Source: Diphasiastrum complanatum
Lineage: Eukaryota > Streptophyta > Lycopodiopsida > Lycopodiales > Lycopodiaceae
DNA: 64,000 bases
Direction of reading: 5' to 3'
Assembly (NCBI GenBank): GCA_029204225.1
Contig: MU831873.1
Span: 35,247-99,246 of the forward strand
Each line of letters opens with the position of its first letter. Position 1 is the stretch's first letter. Below the pieces are notes generated by a model. The model was not told the origin of the DNA. It ran no database searches and worked only from the letters and a program-made list of their open reading frames with translations. Made by a program: the position numbers and the translations under genes. This document shows positions 10,191 to 22,393 of the stretch, in pieces.

Positions 10191-12853
10191 ATGGCATCCA
10201 TGGGTTCCTACCTATTGGAATCTAGTGAAAGACTATTCTATTTGGAAGGTTAGAATGGAGTCAATCTTGATATTCCAAGATGTGATGGACATTGTACTTG
10301 GGATTGAGGAGGAGACTCAATTCCTTCAAGAAGTACAAAAGTATAATAAGAGAGCTAGGATGGCTCTCCATTATATTGAGATGAATGTCTCCAATGAGAT
10401 TTTGAGAGAGATTGGTGCATGCACATCGGCCAAGGATGCTTGGGATACTCTCAAAGCTATTTATGAAGCCAAAAATACCTCTAGGCTCCTCACTCTTAGA
10501 AATGAAATCTTCCAAAGTTCTCAAAAGAGTGATGAGAGTGCCTTAATTATGTTTTGAGAGTGAAAGATATTCATAGGGAGCTTGCTTGTATTGGAGATTC
10601 CATCAAACAAAAGTGAGCTAGTCCAAGTCATACTCAATGGCTTGATGGATGAATATGAGAATCTTGTCCAATCCTATGCTATCAAGGAGGAGCTACCAAC
10701 CTTGGAGGCTTTGCAAGGAGTGCTAATAGCTGAAGAATCAAGGCATGAGAACAAGCTATTAATGATGGACAAATTGTCACTCAATCATAATGGTGATGAC
10801 AAAGTTTTATTTGCCAAGCACAAAGAGAGGAGCAAAAAGCAACACCAACACTTCTCTAAGGACAAAGCAAATAAAACAAGCTATTAATGATGGACAAATT
10901 GTCACTCAATCATAATGGTGATGACAAAGTTTTATTTGCCAAGCACAAAGAGAGGAGCAAAAAGCAACACCAACACTTCTCTAAGGATAAAGATGAAGAG
11001 GATCAGGATTCCTCTCAAGATACTACTTCAAAGAAGAAGAAAAAAGATGTTAAGTGCTTCTTTTGTGGCAAGAAAGACCACTATGCCACCAATTGCTTCA
11101 AGAAGAAGAATCAATTCAAGCAAGCCAACATCTCTCATGAGAAAGAAGACTTTATTGCAAGTGATAGAGAATGCTCACTTATGGCATCAAAATTCTCCTC
11201 TTCCACCTTCAATATGGATGACTCTTGGTATATTGATAGAGGAGCATCTTCACATATGTATAGATCCAAGGATTCCTTTTCATCTATTATGCCTTATGGA
11301 GGAATCAAGAAGTCCATATATATTGCAAGTGATCAAGAGTGCAACATTGAAGGAGTAGGGACTATTCCCTTGAAGCTTGCATCATCAAAAGTTCTATATC
11401 TTCACAAGGTTCTTTTTGTTCCCAAGCTTACAAAGAACCTTTTAAGTGTTGGCCAATTACTTGATAGTGGCCTTGATGTCAATTTCCATATTGACAATTG
11501 TGTGATCAAGAAGGATGGTGCGATCCTTGCACGTGGATCAAGATTTGAAGGCATCTACAAATTGGATCCAAGAGAAAGTTCAAATTCTCTTGATGTTGCT
11601 TAAATGTCCAAGCTTTCTAAGGAGGATGATCACACAAGATGCACATATCTTCTTTCTTCAAGATTTATGGTGCATGATTATTTCCTATTATTCAAAGCAT
11701 ATATTGAGATGTGAAGATTAAAGCTTTTAGGAGTGGTGGAGTTCTTGGAGGAAATACACCATATGAAATATTATTGAAGCCTAAGGTTGATTACCTTAGT
11801 GTGTTTGGAAGTCTTTGCTTTGCACATATTCTCTTGGAAACAAGGAGGAAGAATGATCCAAGCTCATGGATCATGGTTGGATGCTTATCCACCAAGGAGG
11901 CCTTTAAAGCCTTTATACTCTCTATTTCAAAAGTGATTGAGAGTAAAGATGTCATACTTTATGAAGGTCTACATTCAACCTTGGAAGGGGCCGAGATCAA
12001 GGCATCTCAAGATGCATCTCAAATCATATCTATTGAAGACTATCAAGATGTGATGGGGTCAAGGTTTGAGGAGGAGCCTCCTCAACATATGTATTCAAGG
12101 GGATCTTCAAGAGGCAAAGTTGAGTCTTTATGGCTCATTTTTTATGGTAAAGCGAGGCAGGTTTCAGGCGGTATTCACTCCAACATTCTCATTTATGCTT
12201 CTCTTCCATTATTTGATGCACTATCTTGTTGTATTGAGATTTCTACATCTCAAAGTTCAAGAGAGGCAATACTAGTTTTGTATGATGCTTGAAAGGCTTG
12301 TCATGAAAGGATTAGATATGTTTCCAAAGTTCCTTGAAAGCAAGAGATTGTGTTATCAAAAGTATGCTCTTGGATTTTTCAATGCAAGATTGAGTTTGCT
12401 ACTCATAGTTTGAAAATTCATGTTTTTACATGTTTTGAGACAATTTGTAAACTTCTCTTGAGATTAAGTGAAACATCCAAAGAGGACACTTACATCCTTG
12501 AGCAAGTGTTTAGTCTCAAAAAGCTCAAGATTGCATTTCATTTCAAGATTAGATCCATCATGGATAAAGTTCATAGTATATGGACTAGTCAAGCTGGTAT
12601 GCTTAATCTTGAAGATCTACACTTTTGCTCATCTTATGATCTTGATCTCTATGATCTTTGTGATCTTTATGGGGCATGGAAGCCTCTAATTTTCATCATG
12701 GTGCAGCCATCTTCATGGAAATGGTACTTTCAAATCAAAGATCATCATCAAGCATGGAGGAAGCACATGGATATAGTGGCAAAGTGGTGGAATGATGTTC
12801 AAAGGTGTTGACAAATGATTTCTACCAAAAAAATATTATCATGGATTTGGTGA
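10191..12853 (+). pseudogene. Gag-protease-novel domain polyprotein of element B, broken
   Basis: The ATG at 10191 matches the start of the C polyprotein (SYLL..SERL). A small deletion near 10245 shifts the frame. Gag continues through 10225-10557 and 10582-10870. The frame 10887-11603 has the knuckle CFFCGKKDHYATNC and a protease site YIDRGASSH, in which the residue after Asp is Arg. The frame 11711-12292 holds the integrase tail (NTPYEILL, FAHILLETRR) and the start of the novel domain. The frame 12350-12811 holds CKLLLRLSE..KEDTYI, and after a TGA the final LSWIW. Several frameshifts and stops make it a pseudogene. Confidence 0.85.
10751..10992 (+). repeat. 125-bp tandem duplication in gag of element B
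   Basis: ACAAGCTATTAATGATGGAC begins at 10751 and again at 10876. Each copy runs to CTCTAAGGAYAAAG. The second copy restores a long frame that runs through the knuckle. Element C has this segment once. Confidence 0.9.
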
Positions 12854-12875
12854 GTTGCTTCGGAAAAAATTCGCG

Positions 12876-13332
<457 letters not shown>

Positions 13333-15262
13333 ATTTCTTGCATTCGCAAAAATACCTTAAAAATATTTTCTGGAGGGGAGGCCTCGAAAATATCGCAACA
13401 ATCAGCGAATCCTCGTGAAGCCTTCGCAAAAATCGGCACACAAAAATTTTCGCAAAAATCCCAATGCCTTCTCAAAAATACTTCAAAAATTTTCATGTTT
13501 CAAGGTATTTTCACGAGGTCTTTAGAGAAATTTTTTGTGGGCATTGATTTCGTGAAAATTTTGCAAAAATCTCCATGCGCTCGCAAAAATACCTCGAAAC
13601 GTGAAAATTTTTGAGGTATTTTTGCGAAGGCATTGGGATTTTCGCAAACGATTTGTCGATTTTTGCGAAAGTATCGAGAAAATCGGCAAATCCTCGCGAA
13701 GCCTTCGTGACAATCGGCGAATCCTTCGAGTTATTTTTTCAAGGTATTTTCACATTTCTAGTTATTTTCGCGAAGGCATCAAAATTTTCGTTAAATTTTC
13801 GCGAACGGCCTTCAGGGATTTTCACGAATGGCCTTTAGGAAAATTTCGTGAAATTTTGCAAAGGCTTCAGTTATTTTCACGACACTGACCCTCGAAAGAA
13901 AGGCGACACTTGAGGGGGAGGGCCCATGTCGCCAAAATTTCTTGAAATTTCCTTGAAGGTTTCACGAAAATTACTGAAGGCTTCGCGAAAATTTAGCGAA
14001 AATTCCGATGCCCTCGCAAAGATACCTCGAAACGCGAGAATACCTTGAAAATATTTTCTGGAGGAGAGGCCTTAAAAATATCGCGGAAATCGGCAAATCC
14101 TCGTGAAGCCTTCGCGAAAATTGGCAAATTCTTTACGAAATTGGCCCACGAAAAATTTTCGCAAAATTTTTGCAAAAATCCCAATGCATTAGTGAAAATA
14201 CCTCAAAAATTTTCACGTTTCGAGGTACTTTTGCTAGGGCATCGAGATTTTCGCGAAAAAAATTTCATGGGCATTGATTTCATGAAGGCTTTTTCCCAAT
14301 GCCCTCACATTTTTCTTGGGGGGGGCAATGTCGCGAAAATTTTCCTGAAGGTTTCACAAAAATTTTGTGAAAATCACTGAAGGCTACGCGAAAACATTTC
14401 GAAAAATTTTCCTGAAGCCAGTGTCGCATTTACTTCGAGGTATTTTCATGTTTCAAGTTATTTTTGTGAATCGAAATTTTTGTGAAAATTTTGCAAAGCC
14501 TTCAGAGATTTTCACGAACGGCCTTCTTCGTGAAATTTTCGCGAAGGCTTTAGTTATTTTCGCGACACTGACCCTCGAGAAAAAGGCGACACTTGAGGGG
14601 AGGGCCAATGTCGCGAAATTTTCCAAGGAAAATTCATGAAAATTTCTCAAAAATCACTGAAGGCTTCGTGAAATTTTTGCAAAAATCTCGATGCCTTCAC
14701 GAAAATACCTCAAAAAGTTTTGCAAAATTTTCGCAAAAATCCCAATGCCTTCACGAAAATATCTCAAAATTTTTCACATTTTGAGGTATTTTTGCGAGGG
14801 CATCGAGATTTTTGCGAAACCTTCTCAAAAACCTTTCGTGGGCATTGATTTCGCGAAGGTTTCGCGAAAATCCCAATGCCCTCGTGAAAATAACTTGAAA
14901 TGCGAAAATTTTCGCCAAGGTATCAAGATGTTCGTGAAAATTTTTCGTGGGCCAATTTCACGAATGATTCGCCAATTTTCGTCAAAATGTCACAAAAATC
15001 GATGAATCCTCGCGAAAATCAGCGAATCCTTTGCAAAAATACCTCAAAATTTTTTGCATGTCGAGGTATTTTCGCGAGGGCATTGGGATTTTTGCAAAAT
15101 TTTCGCAAAACCTTCGCGAAATCAATGCCCAAGAAAATTTTTTGCAAAGGTTTCACAAAAATCTCGACACCCTTGCAAAAATACTTGGAAACGTGAAAAT
15201 TTTTGAGGTATTTTCACAAAGGCATTGGGATTTATGTGAAAATTTTTGTGGGCCAATTTTTG
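13333..15262. repeat. CpG-rich, hairpin-dense repeat array (~685-bp higher-order unit)
   Basis: The stretch is built from short blocks of TTTTCGCGAAAA, GCAAAAATACCTC, GAGGTATTTTCGC, GGGCATTG and CAATGCCC types in both orientations. A larger unit repeats: TATTTTCTGGAGG occurs at about 13364 and 14052, and ACTGACCCTCGA at 13884 and 14567 (periods 688 and 683). A clear hairpin has arms TCGCAAAAATACCTC (13581-13595) and GAGGTATTTTTGCGA (13613-13627) with a 17-nt loop. Variants recur near 14200, 14755, 15030 and 15176. The many short ORFs are low-complexity Phe/Lys/Ser products and not genes. Confidence 0.85.
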
Positions 15263-15292
15263 ACTTGTCGTATGATCGAGAAGACGACAAAC

Positions 15293-18200
15293 AAGTTGTT
15301 GACAGTCGGATGTAGAGAAGGAAACTCTACCAGGCCAAAATAATCAACAACTCTGAAAGCATATTAAATGCTTCAAAAAACGAAGATCAGCTCTGGCATA
15401 GAAGAATGTATCATCTGAACATGCGGAGCCTGTATGACATGAGCAGAAAGGACATTGTCACAGGTCTCAAGATTTCAAGGCCAGAGGCTGAATCTGCGAA
15501 GCTTGTCAGAAAGGCAAGCAACATTGAAATCCATTCACACACGAGAGAAAAAGAGCCAAAGAGGTTCTTGAGCTCATCCACTCTGATGTGTGTGGACTGA
15601 TGAAAACATATTCGCTCTCAGGTTCGAGATATTTTCTAACGTTCATAGATGATTACAGCGGAATGACCATGATCTACTACTTGAAGAAGAAATCCGAAGT
15701 ATTTGATTCTTTCAAGAAGTTTGCGGCATTCGCAGAGTGACACACCTCAAAAAAGATATAGATTCTTAGATCTGACAATGGAGTGAATAGAAAAGCACAG
15801 AATTCTCAAAATTCTGCGAAGAACAGGGGTTCGAACACCAGTTCACTCCTGCATACACACCAGAATACAACGGTGTGGCAGAAAGAGGAAACAGACCGCT
15901 AGTCAAAGGAGCCAGATGCATGATGGCACATGCTCAATTGCCAGGTCAATTTTGGGCCGAGGCTATAGCTGCAGCTGTACACCTGCAGAACAGATCTACA
16001 ATGACAGCGCTGGAGAACAAAACACCATACTAAATGTGGACAGGCAGAAAGCCTGATTTGTTATACGTATGAGTGTTTGGATGTGCAGCATACAAGCACA
16101 TTCCAAAGAAAAAGAGAAGCAAGCTTGATGACAAATCTGAACAAACAATCATGGTCGGCTACTCGAACGAAACACATGTGTACAGACTCTACGATCCAAC
16201 CACGAAGAAGGTTGTTTCGAGCAGAGATGTGAAGTTCGACGAGTCCACATTCCCTGGACTGAAAGACGAAAGAGGCCATGAGATCTTCACACTGTTGCCT
16301 ATTCAAGAGAGAGATCGAGGACATCCATCAAATCATAATGTAGAACCCCAGATTCCAGAGCAGCAGGAAGCAGAGGATCGATCCCACGAACAAGAAATGT
16401 TCGAACAGCGACGAAACGAACCTTGAAGGTCAACAAGACAAAGAAGAACGCCAGACCGCTATTCTGACAATCTTCAATGGAGCGAAGACACGCAGCTTGA
16501 GTACTGCAGCTTCACAGAAGAGCCAACAACATACCAAGAAGTTATCCAGAGTCCAGAGGGAGAATTTTGGAAGCAGGCAATGTTAGAGGAGATCGAGTTG
16601 ATGAGGCAAAATGAGGCATGGACATTAGAGTTACTGCCAAAAAACAGAAAAATAGTCGACTGCAAGTGGGTGTACAAGAAAAAGCTAAAATCAGATGGCA
16701 CTATTGGCCGCTACAAGGCAAGGCTTGTCGCAAAGGGCTACATGCAGAGATATGGTGTCGACTATTTTGACACATATTCGCCCATGGTGAAGATGACAAG
16801 CATAAGGCTACTCCTTGCATACGCCACACAGTACAGTCTGGAAATTCACCAGATTGACGTGAAAACAGCCTTTTTCCATGGAGATCTAGAGGAGGAAATC
16901 TTCATGAAGCAACCTAAAGGCTATAAAGACCCCGACAACAAACAATATGTCTGTCGATTGTAGAGATACATCTACGGTCTAAAACAGGCATCACGGGCCT
17001 GGTACAAAAAGCTTGATGGTCTTCTTAAGTCTCTAGACTTTAACCCTATTCAACTAGACTGTAATCTCTACATCAAAAGAGTAGAAAAAAATTTTGTGAT
17101 ACTGACCATTTTTGTGGATGATTCGATGATGATAGGAAATTCCTTGATGCTGATCAAAGACACGAAGAGTCAGATTTTTGAAAGCTACGAAATCACAGGT
17201 CTTAGAGAAACAACAAAATGCCTAGGGCTGGAGATCAGAAGAGATTGAACAAATGGCGAAATGCACTTGAGTCAATTAGAATATGTCAAAAAAGTGCTAA
17301 AGCAGTACCACATGATGGACTGCAAAGAAAAGCCCACACCAATGATAGCTGGAGCCAAGCTCACGAAATAGGATTGCCCAAAAACAGAAGAGGAAGAACA
17401 GAAGATGGCAGGTATACCCTACCAGAACTTAATCGGGAGTCTGATGTACTTGAGAATTTGTACCAGACCGGATCTGGCCTTCTCTGCTTATGCATTGAGC
17501 CAATTCTGTTCCAATCCTGGTCTAGCACATTGGCAAAAGGTCAAACGAATCCTACAGTATCTGAAGGGTACCCAAAATATTGGATTAACCTCCAGATCTA
17601 GAAACGAGAAGAAAGGATTCGAGCTGCATCACTATAGTGATGCGAGCTGGACGAGCTGCAAGGATGACAGCAAGTCCATTACTGGAGGATGTACAATAGC
17701 GTGCGGAGCTGCAATTAGCTGGATATGCAACAAACAAACCCTGGTAGCTCAATCCTCTTGCGAAACTGAGTATGTTGCAGCCTCAAAAGTGGCAAATGAG
17801 GTAGTGTGGCTGCGGATGATGTTGGAGGCAATCGAGATACCACAACATGATGATGATGGACTCCAAGAGTGCTATCTATCTGTCCCAGGATCATGTCTTC
17901 CATTTAAAGAAGAAGCACATTCCTCTGAAGTACCATCACATTCGAGATTCGATCTCAAAAGGAGAGCTCCAGGTCCAGTTCATAAAATCAGAAAGTATGG
18001 TTGCAGATCTCCTCACGAAACCGCTCGACAAGCCACTCTTTACCAAGCAAAGAGAGGCAATTGGATTGAACGAACAAAGCTGCAAGGTTCAAGAGGGAGT
18101 GTCAGAAATGGTGAACTCCTACAACTTTGTCGCAGCACGAACAAGACACGAAGGTCAAACAAGAACAATTCACGATAGTCAACGTGTCTTTGACTCGAAG

Positions 18201-18332
18201 CACGAACGATTCGCGAATCAATCACGAATCATAAACACACCTCCAGGACCGCAAAACGAAAAGAACGAAACAAGCGAAGAGAAATCCTTCATGTTGCCAG
18301 TTGGCAGCTCAACGGGCTTCATGCCCAGCTGA
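15293..18332 (+). pseudogene. Copia integrase-RT-RNase H (element D), frameshifted
   Basis: The HHCC region starts with LWHRRMYHLN (about 15395), and CEACQKG follows after a frameshift near 15495. The integrase catalytic core shows HSDVCG and FIDDYSG, RSDNGV near 15772 and GVAERGNR near 15870, so all three acidic residues are still readable. RT has KARLVAKGY, DVKTAFFHGDL and FVDDSMMIGN (about 17109), with a stop at 16961. RNase H has SDASWTS and SSCETEYVAAS, then DSKSAIYL after a frameshift near 17850, and ends in LLTKPL. Multiple stops and shifts show it is dead. Confidence 0.9.
18091..18099 (+). other. Polypurine tract of element D
   Basis: AAGAGGGAG lies immediately before the TGTCAG start of the 3' LTR. 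Confidence 0.7.
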
Positions 18333-18663
18333 AACGAATAGCAACGACCGAGACTAACTAACTAGTTGATTAGCGTTAACTAGTCTTGTGATTCTACGTT
18401 TAGCTATCTTGTAAAGTCCACACAGTGGAGGTATAAATGATCCTCTATGATCATAACTATGTAAGAAAAAGAGAAAAAGGAAGAGAGATAGTAATACAAA
18501 GATCTGTAAGAAACAGAGAGAGATGTAGCGAATAGAGTAAGAAAGCAAAAATACCATAGTTGTGCATGAAAGTTTGCCAATGAGCAGAACAGAGTGAAAG
18601 AGTAGAGAGTCAATCCGCCAACGTGCGAGACACTGACGATCTCGTTCTAAAACCAAACTGACA
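18100..18663 (+). repeat. 3' LTR of element D
   Basis: It begins TGTCAG and ends CTGACA, a 6-bp inverted terminal pair, with a length of 564 bp. The first ~460 bp match 27144-27602 at high similarity, which confirms the start. No partner 5' LTR exists for D, so the flanking duplication cannot be tested. Confidence 0.8.
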
Positions 18664-19678
18664 ATATAGTCGTTCTATATTTCATGTATCTCTTGGCCTT
18701 GTGCCGTATCTCTTGATTGCTAGAATAAAATATGTTATGTGATGTGTAATTGAGTGTCTGGGATCCCGTAAGAGCTTCTGCACGAAAAAAAAAATTCAAA
18801 AACAGAAAATTGTTTGCGAATCAGAAGAGAGGACGAACACAAAACAAAGAAAGAAAAAGCTTCCACGACACATGTCTCATACCAAAGGAATCTATTTCAA
18901 TAGAATCCTATAAAGGAGTCAAGAAAATAAATTAAGAATGATAGATAATAATACAAACTCAAACTTCAACACAGTGCTTGAATAAAGAAAACAACACAAT
19001 ATCAATACCGATATAATATCTACTTACCATATCATAATCATCGTATTCAACGATGTTTGTTCTGCAAATGTCATGTCCTCCAATGGCCTCTACATTGTCC
19101 GAGGGGATATACTGAGTCCTTGGAGGATATTTTTTTTGGAATTCCAAAACTTCCTCCTTCGTAGGCAAAGTTTTTTCAGAGGCTTTCAATTTTCAATTAT
19201 GGCCTCCAATGCCTCATTGCCCACCACTTAATAATTTTATTCATATGTTAAATATCTCCTTGTTAGCAAACTATGATTCATAAATACAAATAAATGTTGT
19301 CTTTATATGTATTATAGACAAGACATAACTGACTACCATGTCTGTACATATTCTAGAATGAATGTTAAGGTTGACAACATTGATCATGCATACATGTTGA
19401 TAGTAAACACATAACCAAGCCTTGCCATCATGTGAAACCAAGAAAACCCTAACCCATGGTATCAACTAAGCATTTCAAATATCCAAACTTGAAACGATCA
19501 AAATGTGCTCAAATGTTTGGATAAATCAACCAAACATTTGAAAAAAAAATTCAATTATGGGGCTTTCAAAATTGAATTCCATCAATTCAGTAAAACTTGC
19601 TCATTGATGGTTATAGGATATATATATCTATCTATATAGATATAAAGATATTTGTATGTCACATTTGTGCCTATGCAT
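18664..19678. other. Intergenic, one exon-like stretch on the minus strand
   Basis: On the minus strand, 19178-19032 reads KTLPTKEEVLEFQKKYPP and then YIPSDNVEAIGG and NIVEYDDYDM, followed by GTAAGT, a perfect donor consensus. It looks like a single exon of a host gene, but I do not recognise the protein and found no partner exon. The rest of the region is AT-rich and has no supported gene. Confidence 0.35.
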
Positions 19679-19807
19679 GGGATAGGAGGATGCATGGGTC
19701 TTAACCCATGCATCTTCCTACCCCGTGTACTTTTTCAGAAAAACTAACTAAAATTCTTACATGCATGCATGGGGAGGTGGATGTATGCATCCTGCCCCAT
19801 GCATGCA
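19679..19807. repeat. Two ATGCATGC-centred hairpins
   Basis: The first runs over 19679-19723, with ATGCATGGGT and ACCCATGCAT facing each other across CTTA and imperfect extensions on both sides. The second has perfect 13-bp arms TGCATGCATGGGG (19762-19774) and CCCCATGCATGCA (19795-19807). They lie directly upstream of the aspartic protease relic and could be a folded mobile element remnant. Confidence 0.7.
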
Positions 19808-19933
19808 CATTGTTCCCGCTCTCCTAATTCAAACGGACCTCTCTTGATCCTCCCCCTCTCCCTCTCTCACGATCCTCCTTCTGAGATCCATCTCTGTCTC
19901 CTCTCTATCTCTCTCTCCTTCTTTCACCTGCTT

Positions 19934-20773
19934 ATGGCCTCTCTCCTTCTCCTTCTACCTTCCCTCTTTGCCTGCTGCCTGGCCCCGCTCTCCTTGTTGG
20001 CTTGCTCCTTCTCACACTCATCACTTGTGTGCAACACTCATCTCTTGTGTGTAGTTTCTACGTGTTGTATTTGGGTGTCGGATGACAACTTCAATGATTC
20101 TGGAGGGGTTCTTGGTCTAGGACAGGGTGACATATCCTTCAGCTCGCAAATCGGCCACAAATTTAGTAAATTCTCCTATTGCTTAGGGGACTATCTCAGA
20201 TCCAACTCAGCCAGTAGTCTGCTGCTATTTGGAAATGTAACTCAGAATTTATCACATGCTATCATCTTTCACTATATACCTCTGGTTAAGAATTCTCTAG
20301 CATCAACGTTTTACTATGGTGGAGTAGGTGAGTGTTGGAGAGGAGATTCTTTCCATTCCTAACAATGCGTATCTTTTGGGCAATGGTGCAACTATCTTTG
20401 ATTCTGGCTCTACTCTTTCTTTCTTCAAAATGCCAGCCTACCTTATCATTCTTGTCGCTGTTCAAAGGAAAATCTGTTATCCTCGTAGTCATTCCTTCTA
20501 AGATTTAGATATTTGTATTAATGTGTTAGGCATCTCTCAACTTCCTCTGCCTGCCTTTCCATCTCATTTGAAGAATCTTCATTTTTCCAACCTCTGTCTT
20601 CCAAGTACTTCGTTGAAGTTGCCGAGGATGTTAAATGTCTCACTATTCAGGGGGTCATATCACCTTTCGCATTCAACACTATCGGTAATTTGCTCCAACA
20701 AAATTTCTACATCAAATTTGATCATGGTAATGGCCAACTTGGCTTTGCACAAGGAGATTGCATAGTCTTATGA
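19934..20773 (+). pseudogene. Pepsin-type (A1) aspartic protease, C-terminal lobe, pseudogene
   Basis: An ATG at 19934 is followed by a Leu-rich segment that resembles a signal peptide. From about 20095 the sequence reads GGVLGLGQGDISF, FSYCLGDY and LLLFGN, typical of plant nepenthesin-like proteases. After a frameshift near 20330 come LLGNGATIFDSGSTLSFF, with the second catalytic Asp in DSGST (about 20400), and CYP. Two more frame changes and a stop near 20500 are passed before VEVAEDVKCLTIQG and GNLLQQNFYIKFD..NGQLGFAQGDC, which ends at TGA 20771-20773. The N-terminal lobe with the first DTGS site is absent. Such enzymes are secreted endopeptidases; this copy is inactive. Confidence 0.8.
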
Positions 20774-20810
20774 AAGTTTTCCACCTTTCATCTCTTAAAA
20801 AGTGTCCAGC

Positions 20811-20815
20811 TTCAT
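20811..20815. repeat. Target-site duplication of element C, left
   Basis: TTCAT directly before the 5' LTR, repeated at 25908-25912 after the 3' LTR. Five bases is the usual LTR-retrotransposon duplication size. Confidence 0.85.
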
Positions 20816-21638
20816 TGTGAGAAATTGGCAAAAATCTAGCTTGGTATTTTTTATGATAGAAGTTTGTAAGTGAATCTCACATGTGTGGAGGATGTTCCCA
20901 CATGTGGAGAATTGTAAAGTAAATAAAAATGTTTGATATAGGGGTCTCATAGAATTTCATAGTCAAACATTTAGGTGTAGGATGTTGATAGGGTCAAATT
21001 TGGCATAGATGGCAAATTATCCATTTCCACTTGTAATGCCACTATTGAGCCAAAATAGAGTAGGAGGTCAAACTTGTGCCAATTAGAGTGTAGACAAGTG
21101 TAATGCTTTTGTTTGATGAAGTTTAAGAGGTCCAATAGGATTTAGAGGTGGAACCATGAGTGGTCCAATAGAATTTGAGGTTTGCTTGAAAATGGTCCAA
21201 TAGAATTTAGAGGTGCATGGATCAATGGTCCAATAGGATTAAGAGGTGGCAAAGTGTGGTCCAATCATAGTTAAGCATAGTTGTAGCTCGTGGATCTACT
21301 AGTATCATTGTACTCCTCATTTGGATCTAATTGATTTTGAGATTGAGTGGATTTTGAGTGTAAGTGATTTTCTAGCTTTCTCTCTCTACTTGAGCCCTAT
21401 TGATGATTTTCTCTCTCTAACCGAGGAGAGCAGCTTGTTTTTACTTATATTACTTTTGGAACACTTCTCACACGTGTGAGTGAGAGTTGGAAGTGATTGA
21501 ATGCATGTAGTAGTGTGTTTTTGCCATAGAATCAAAGATAGATCTTGAACCTCAATCTAGTCTTGATCTTGGTGCATCTACACATCTTAGGAGATCACAA
21601 GTACATGTTGTGGACAGTCCACACGTGTGAAATCAACA
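20816..21638 (+). repeat. 5' LTR of element C
   Basis: It begins TGTGAGAAATTGGCAAAAAT and ends GTGTGAAATCAACA. It matches 25091-25907 along its length; the main differences are a 6-bp insertion near the start and scattered substitutions. It contains the perfect palindrome CTCACACGTGTGAG at 21467-21480 and a second CACACGTGTG near the end. Confidence 0.93.
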
Positions 21639-21651
21639 TGGTATCAGAGCC
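21639..21651 (+). other. Primer-binding site of element C
   Basis: TGGTATCAGAGCC directly after the LTR, complementary to the initiator tRNA-Met 3' end. Confidence 0.9.
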
Positions 21652-22393
21652 TACCTAAGGTTACCATGCATTTTCATCCATTTGAGTGAAAATTATTCAT
21701 CAATCTTGAGCTAGAAATTGTCAAGGCCCATTTTTCTAGCTGTCTTGTCCAATTTTGGATCAAAAGAGATCAATAGGGCATTGATTGGGTCTGAACTGGT
21801 ACTGTACGGAATCAGGTGCTCAAACATGTGTGAGGAACATCCAATTTCAGTTTGGGAGTTCTCTTTCCTGGTTGATCCAAAAAATCTTGCTAGATAGCTT
21901 GTTTTGAAGCTATTTTTGTCTAGTTTCTAATGCAATCAGTTTCATTCCATTTGGTTGTGCCAATCAAAAGTTATAAGCTTTTGAAGAGGGTTAGGTAGGG
22001 CACCTAGACCTGGGTGGACACATTTGGTTTGGTCAAGAGATTGCTTGTTTGATCCAAAATCACAGTTGAATGCTTACCAATCTCATCTATATGTGATCTA
22101 GGCACTGTTTTGAGATCTTAGCCATTTTGTTTCATGCAATATCATTGTATTTGAGTCAAATTTGGTTTCTTAGTGTATTTCACACGTGCTAAGAGTGTTT
22201 GATCCTAACTTTGCCCATACTCCATTTGATGTGAAGTAGATCTAGTTTTGGAGAGATTGAGATAGCTAGTGAGAATCATCTCACAGTTTGTTGCAAGATC
22301 TTGTATAGGAGTTGGTAGCAAACGATTATTGGATCCTATAGTGAGAGAGAACCAACATTTTTTGTTCATCACTTTTATTTATCTCCACTTTAC
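21652..22393 (+). other. Leader of element C
   Basis: A 742-bp untranslated region between the primer site and the ATG. Its second half is shared with 9698-10190 in element B. It probably holds packaging signals, by analogy with other LTR elements; no ORF is seen. Confidence 0.6.

Larger units (their letters stand above)
9698..12855 (+). mobile_element. Element B: degenerate copy of the C family
   Basis: From GCTAGATAGCTTG onward this follows the leader, gag, protease, integrase remnant and novel domain of element C (21890-24967), at high nucleotide similarity by eye. Both LTRs are missing. The left junction lies in integrase of element L; the right junction lies just after the stop codon, before a (TC)n microsatellite. 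It shares the integrase deletions of C, so both descend from an ancestor that was already deleted. Confidence 0.85.
15262..18663 (+). mobile_element. Ty1/copia element D, 5'-truncated
   Basis: It starts abruptly at the end of the hairpin array near the protease/integrase boundary and runs through integrase, RT, RNase H, polypurine tract and a full 3' LTR. The 5' LTR, gag and protease are absent. Its LTR is shared with element F at 27144. Confidence 0.85.

Noticed and set aside
17218-17601. 127-aa ORF in element D
   Set aside because: Out-of-frame shadow of the RT-RNase H connection; the real frame has TRPDLAF.
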